64,000 nucleotides of DNA from Arthrobacter sp. StoSoilB5 (GTDB taxonomy: Bacteria > Actinomycetota > Actinomycetes > Actinomycetales > Micrococcaceae), in assembly GCF_019977235.1 (NCBI RefSeq), contig NZ_AP024646.1:3720001-3784000 (forward strand), given 5' to 3'. The notes under the pieces were generated by a model. The model ran no database searches, had not been told where the DNA came from, and saw only the letters and a list, made by a program, of their open reading frames with translations. This document shows, one piece after another, positions 61,982 through 64,000 of the stretch (positions within the stretch are counted from its first letter, which is position 1; each line of letters starts with the position of its first letter). The position numbers and the translations under genes were made by a program.

Positions 61982-62012
61982 TTGTTCTACCGGGCTGCGA
62001 AAAAGCTATGAT
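61982..62012 (+). promoter_or_regulatory. Promoter of hemA, candidate leaderless transcript
   Basis: TATGAT at 62007-62012 is a strong -10. TTGTTC at 61982-61987 gives a 19-base spacer. The GTG start begins 9 bases after the -10, so transcription would begin at or within 2 bases of the start codon, with no room for a ribosome binding site. Confidence 0.55.
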
Positions 62013-62021
62013 TGGGGTGCT

Positions 62022-63341
62022 GTGGTTCTTTTCTCATTGGTGGCTACACACGCCGACATCGACCTCGAAACCGTTGCTCAGCTGAGCAACGGTTCCTCTG
62101 AGCTTGCCTCTTCGGCCCTCTCCGGATCTCCCTTGGTCTCCGGCGCCGTCGTCCTGGCAACCTGCAACCGCTATGAGATCTACGGCGAAACGGCCAACGG
62201 AGCAGGCCTCGAGGCCGCCCGTTCTGCCCTTGTTTCGCGGATCAGCGAATTGAGCGGCCTCAACGAGCAACTCGTTTCCCGCTCCTTCAGCACCCACACG
62301 GGACCTGACGTCACACGGCACCTCTTCGCTGTTAGCGCCGGCTTGGATTCCGCCGTGGTTGGGGAACGCGAAATCGCCGGGCAGGTCCGCCGGGCCTTGA
62401 TTACGGCCCAGCAGGAAGGCACTGCGAGTTCCGGACTCGTCCGGCTCTTCCAGGCTGCATCCAAGACCGCAAAAGATGTTGGCGCCCAGACGGCCCTTGG
62501 ATCACGCGGCCTTTCCATCGTCTCCGTAGCCCTGGATCTGGCAACGGACCTCTCTGACAGCGATGACTGGTCGGCCAAGAAGGTCGTTGTCTTCGGAACT
62601 GGCGCCTATGCCGGTGCCACGATGTCACTGCTCCGTGAACGCGGTTGCACCGATATTTCCGTCTACTCCTCCTCCGGCCGCGCCGAGGGTTTCGTGGCCA
62701 CCCGTGGTGGCAGGGCGCTCGACGCCGATAGTCTCCCGTCAGCGGTGTCCGCAGCCGACGTCATGATCGGTTGCAGCGGTTCGGATACCCGCGTTGAAGC
62801 TGAGGATCTCGCCCGGGTCAGGGCGAATTCCGGTAAGCCGCTCATCGCGATCGATCTTGCGCTCACCCACGACTTCGACCCCGCTGTGGGCGAGCTCGAC
62901 GGCGTCGAACTCCTCACCCTTGAGTCTGTGCGTCTGGCTGCACCCCAGGAACAGGCAGAATCGTTGTCCCATGCCAGCGAGATAGTCAACGGCGCGGCAA
63001 CGGCGTTTGAATCGGAACGCGAATCCCGGTCCGTCGACTCCGCTATCGTTGCCCTCCGGCGCCACACCATGAACGTACTGGACGCGGAAATGGAGAAGGT
63101 CCGCGCCCGCCACGGTTGCACCGCTGCCGCCGAAGAGGTGGAATTTGCGCTGCGCCGGATGGTCAAGCAACTCCTCCATATTCCTACCGTGCGCGCCCGC
63201 GAACTCGCGGCCAACGGGCAACAGGACGATTACGTAGCCGCTTTGGAAGCCCTGTACGGCATCCAGGTGGAGCAGCCCCAGGCTCCGGCTGCTGCGGAAT
63301 GCCCCGTGGACCACGAGCAACTCCGCTCCGAAAGCGCCTAG
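62022..63341 (+). CDS. hemA: Glutamyl-tRNA reductase
   Basis: 439 aa from a GTG. NADPH-dependent first enzyme of the C5 pathway, giving glutamate-1-semialdehyde for Hem[13 protein letters not shown] holds the catalytic Cys48. [19 protein letters not shown] and [20 protein letters not shown] are family signatures, and a Rossmann motif lies around [20 protein letters not shown]. The C-terminal dimerisation helix follows. Starts only 9 bases from a good -10, without a Shine-Dalgarno, suggesting a leaderless mRNA. No heme regulatory motif is obvious. Confidence 0.94.
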   Translation: MVLFSLVATHADIDLETVAQLSNGSSELASSALSGSPLVSGAVVLATCNRYEIYGETANGAGLEAARSALVSRISELSGLNEQLVSRSFSTHTGPDVTRHLFAVSAGLDSAVVGEREIAGQVRRALITAQQEGTASSGLVRLFQAASKTAKDVGAQTALGSRGLSIVSVALDLATDLSDSDDWSAKKVVVFGTGAYAGATMSLLRERGCTDISVYSSSGRAEGFVATRGGRALDADSLPSAVSAADVMIGCSGSDTRVEAEDLARVRANSGKPLIAIDLALTHDFDPAVGELDGVELLTLESVRLAAPQEQAESLSHASEIVNGAATAFESERESRSVDSAIVALRRHTMNVLDAEMEKVRARHGCTAAAEEVEFALRRMVKQLLHIPTVRARELAANGQQDDYVAALEALYGIQVEQPQAPAAAECPVDHEQLRSESA

Positions 63342-63351
63342 CCACCCCAAG

Positions 63352-64000
63352 TCAGCTGAAGGCGTTGACTCCTGTGAGTTCGGCAGATACCTGCCAGAGC
63401 CTCGTGGCATCGCCCGGATCAATCGCGTGGCCGTCCACGCCCTGGTACCGGGCGAGTGGCGAATTCTTGTCCGTGGGCTTGGCGATGTCGCAATCCTCGC
63501 AGTAAACGCCGCCCTTGCCATTCAAGGCCGGCGATGTGGCTGCCCACACCGATGTAGCTGCACCTTGCGCAGGGGTTTTGAAGCCCTCCCTCAAGTTTCC
63601 TTCAGCGTCCATCCAGCCCGCCGCGACCATTTCCTCGTGCGGCAAATGCCGCTGCAGTTCGGTCATGATCCCGCCGGGGTGGACAGCGAACGCCCGTACC
63701 CCGGAAGCCCGGCCCAGCCGGTCCAGTTCCACGGCAAAGAGCGCATTGGCTGTCTTGGCCTGGCCATAGGCCTGCCATTTGTCGTAGCCGGAATCGAAGT
63801 TGATGTCATCAAAACGGATGCGCGACAGCTTGTGACCGGTGGACGAGAGGGACACAACGCGCGCATTCCCAGCGGCTGCCAATGCCGGCCACAGCAGATT
63901 GGCCAAGGTGTAATGCCCCAGGTGGTTGGTGGCAAACTGCGCCTCCCACCCAGGCCCAACACGTTGCTCGGGGCTTGCCATGATCGCTGCATTGTTGATC
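63352..64000 (-). CDS. Short-chain dehydrogenase/reductase (5' end outside window)
   Basis: 216 codons of the C-terminal part are present; the N-terminus with the Gly-rich NAD(P) motif lies right of base 64000. INNAAIMAS (the NNAG-like motif) is at the edge, then GWEAQFATNHLGHYTLANLL, SSTGH with the catalytic Ser region, YGQAKTANALFAVEL with the Tyr-x3-Lys pair, and VHPGGIMTEL. This is the WW-domain oxidoreductase/retinol-dehydrogenase-like group of SDRs. The end (CEDCDIAKPTDKNSPLARYQ) is typical of actinobacterial members. Substrate unknown. It converges with hemA, 10 bases apart. Confidence 0.9.
   Translation of the reverse strand, partial: INNAAIMASPEQRVGPGWEAQFATNHLGHYTLANLLWPALAAAGNARVVSLSSTGHKLSRIRFDDINFDSGYDKWQAYGQAKTANALFAVELDRLGRASGVRAFAVHPGGIMTELQRHLPHEEMVAAGWMDAEGNLREGFKTPAQGAATSVWAATSPALNGKGGVYCEDCDIAKPTDKNSPLARYQGVDGHAIDPGDATRLWQVSAELTGVNAFS

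Overview
The window reads as a chromosomal segment of a high-GC actinobacterium of the Micrococcaceae, most likely Arthrobacter or Paenarthrobacter. The basis is the set of markers: a SigK/RskA pair, a mycobacterial-type AdnA/AdnB helicase-nuclease pair next to UvrD2 and NudC, HemQ-type (coproporphyrin-dependent) heme genes, a mycothiol-type PIG-L deacetylase and UPF0182. The genus is inferred from gene content and sequence style, not from a database search. Genes are densely packed, often with 1-4 base start/stop overlaps. I see no prophage, IS element or CRISPR array.

Layout. 1-3640: a Dpp/Opp-type peptide ABC transporter (binding protein, DppB, partial DppC) read leftward. 3956-6471: a convergent pair of a caspase-fold peptidase and an HExxH metallopeptidase, the least ordinary pair here. 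6542-11635: mnmA, a ferredoxin-reductase-like flavoprotein, a cysteine desulfurase, a cysteine-bearing (probable Fe-S) winged-helix regulator and a DoxX-like membrane protein. The flavoprotein and DoxX promoters share a 30-bp element. 11639-14953: a lipoprotein, a diacylglycerol-kinase-family lipid kinase, a J-domain protein with a degenerate NERD-like tail, and trmL. 14955-16584: sigK and rskA with a SigK-type promoter. 16686-18695: gluconate permease and gluconokinase with a palindromic operator. 18706-21261: etfB, etfA and a PIG-L deacetylase. 21558-26523: an envelope-stress block (HtrA protease, TPM-domain protein, PspA). 26623-27975: a GntR/UTRA regulator and two initiator tRNA-fMet genes, each with its own near-identical terminator.

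28183-46752 keeps, from memory, much of the gene order of Mycobacterium tuberculosis Rv3193c-Rv3204: UPF0182, PDZ/Lon-like protease, DUF2342 protein, SprT/YgjP-like peptidase, uvrD2, nudC, a phosphotransferase, adnB, adnA and an alkyltransferase-like protein. It is a DNA-repair and surveillance neighbourhood. 46818-50313 holds a DEDDh exonuclease and a polar amino acid ABC transporter. 50463-51743 holds a GH3 lipoprotein.

51887-63341 is a nearly complete heme cluster: hemE-hemY-hemQ-hemH-hemC-hemD-hemB-(LLM flavoprotein)-hemL leftward, with hemA diverging rightward. Together these run from glutamyl-tRNA through uroporphyrinogen to coproheme and heme by the HemY/HemH/HemQ branch. The window ends inside a short-chain dehydrogenase gene.
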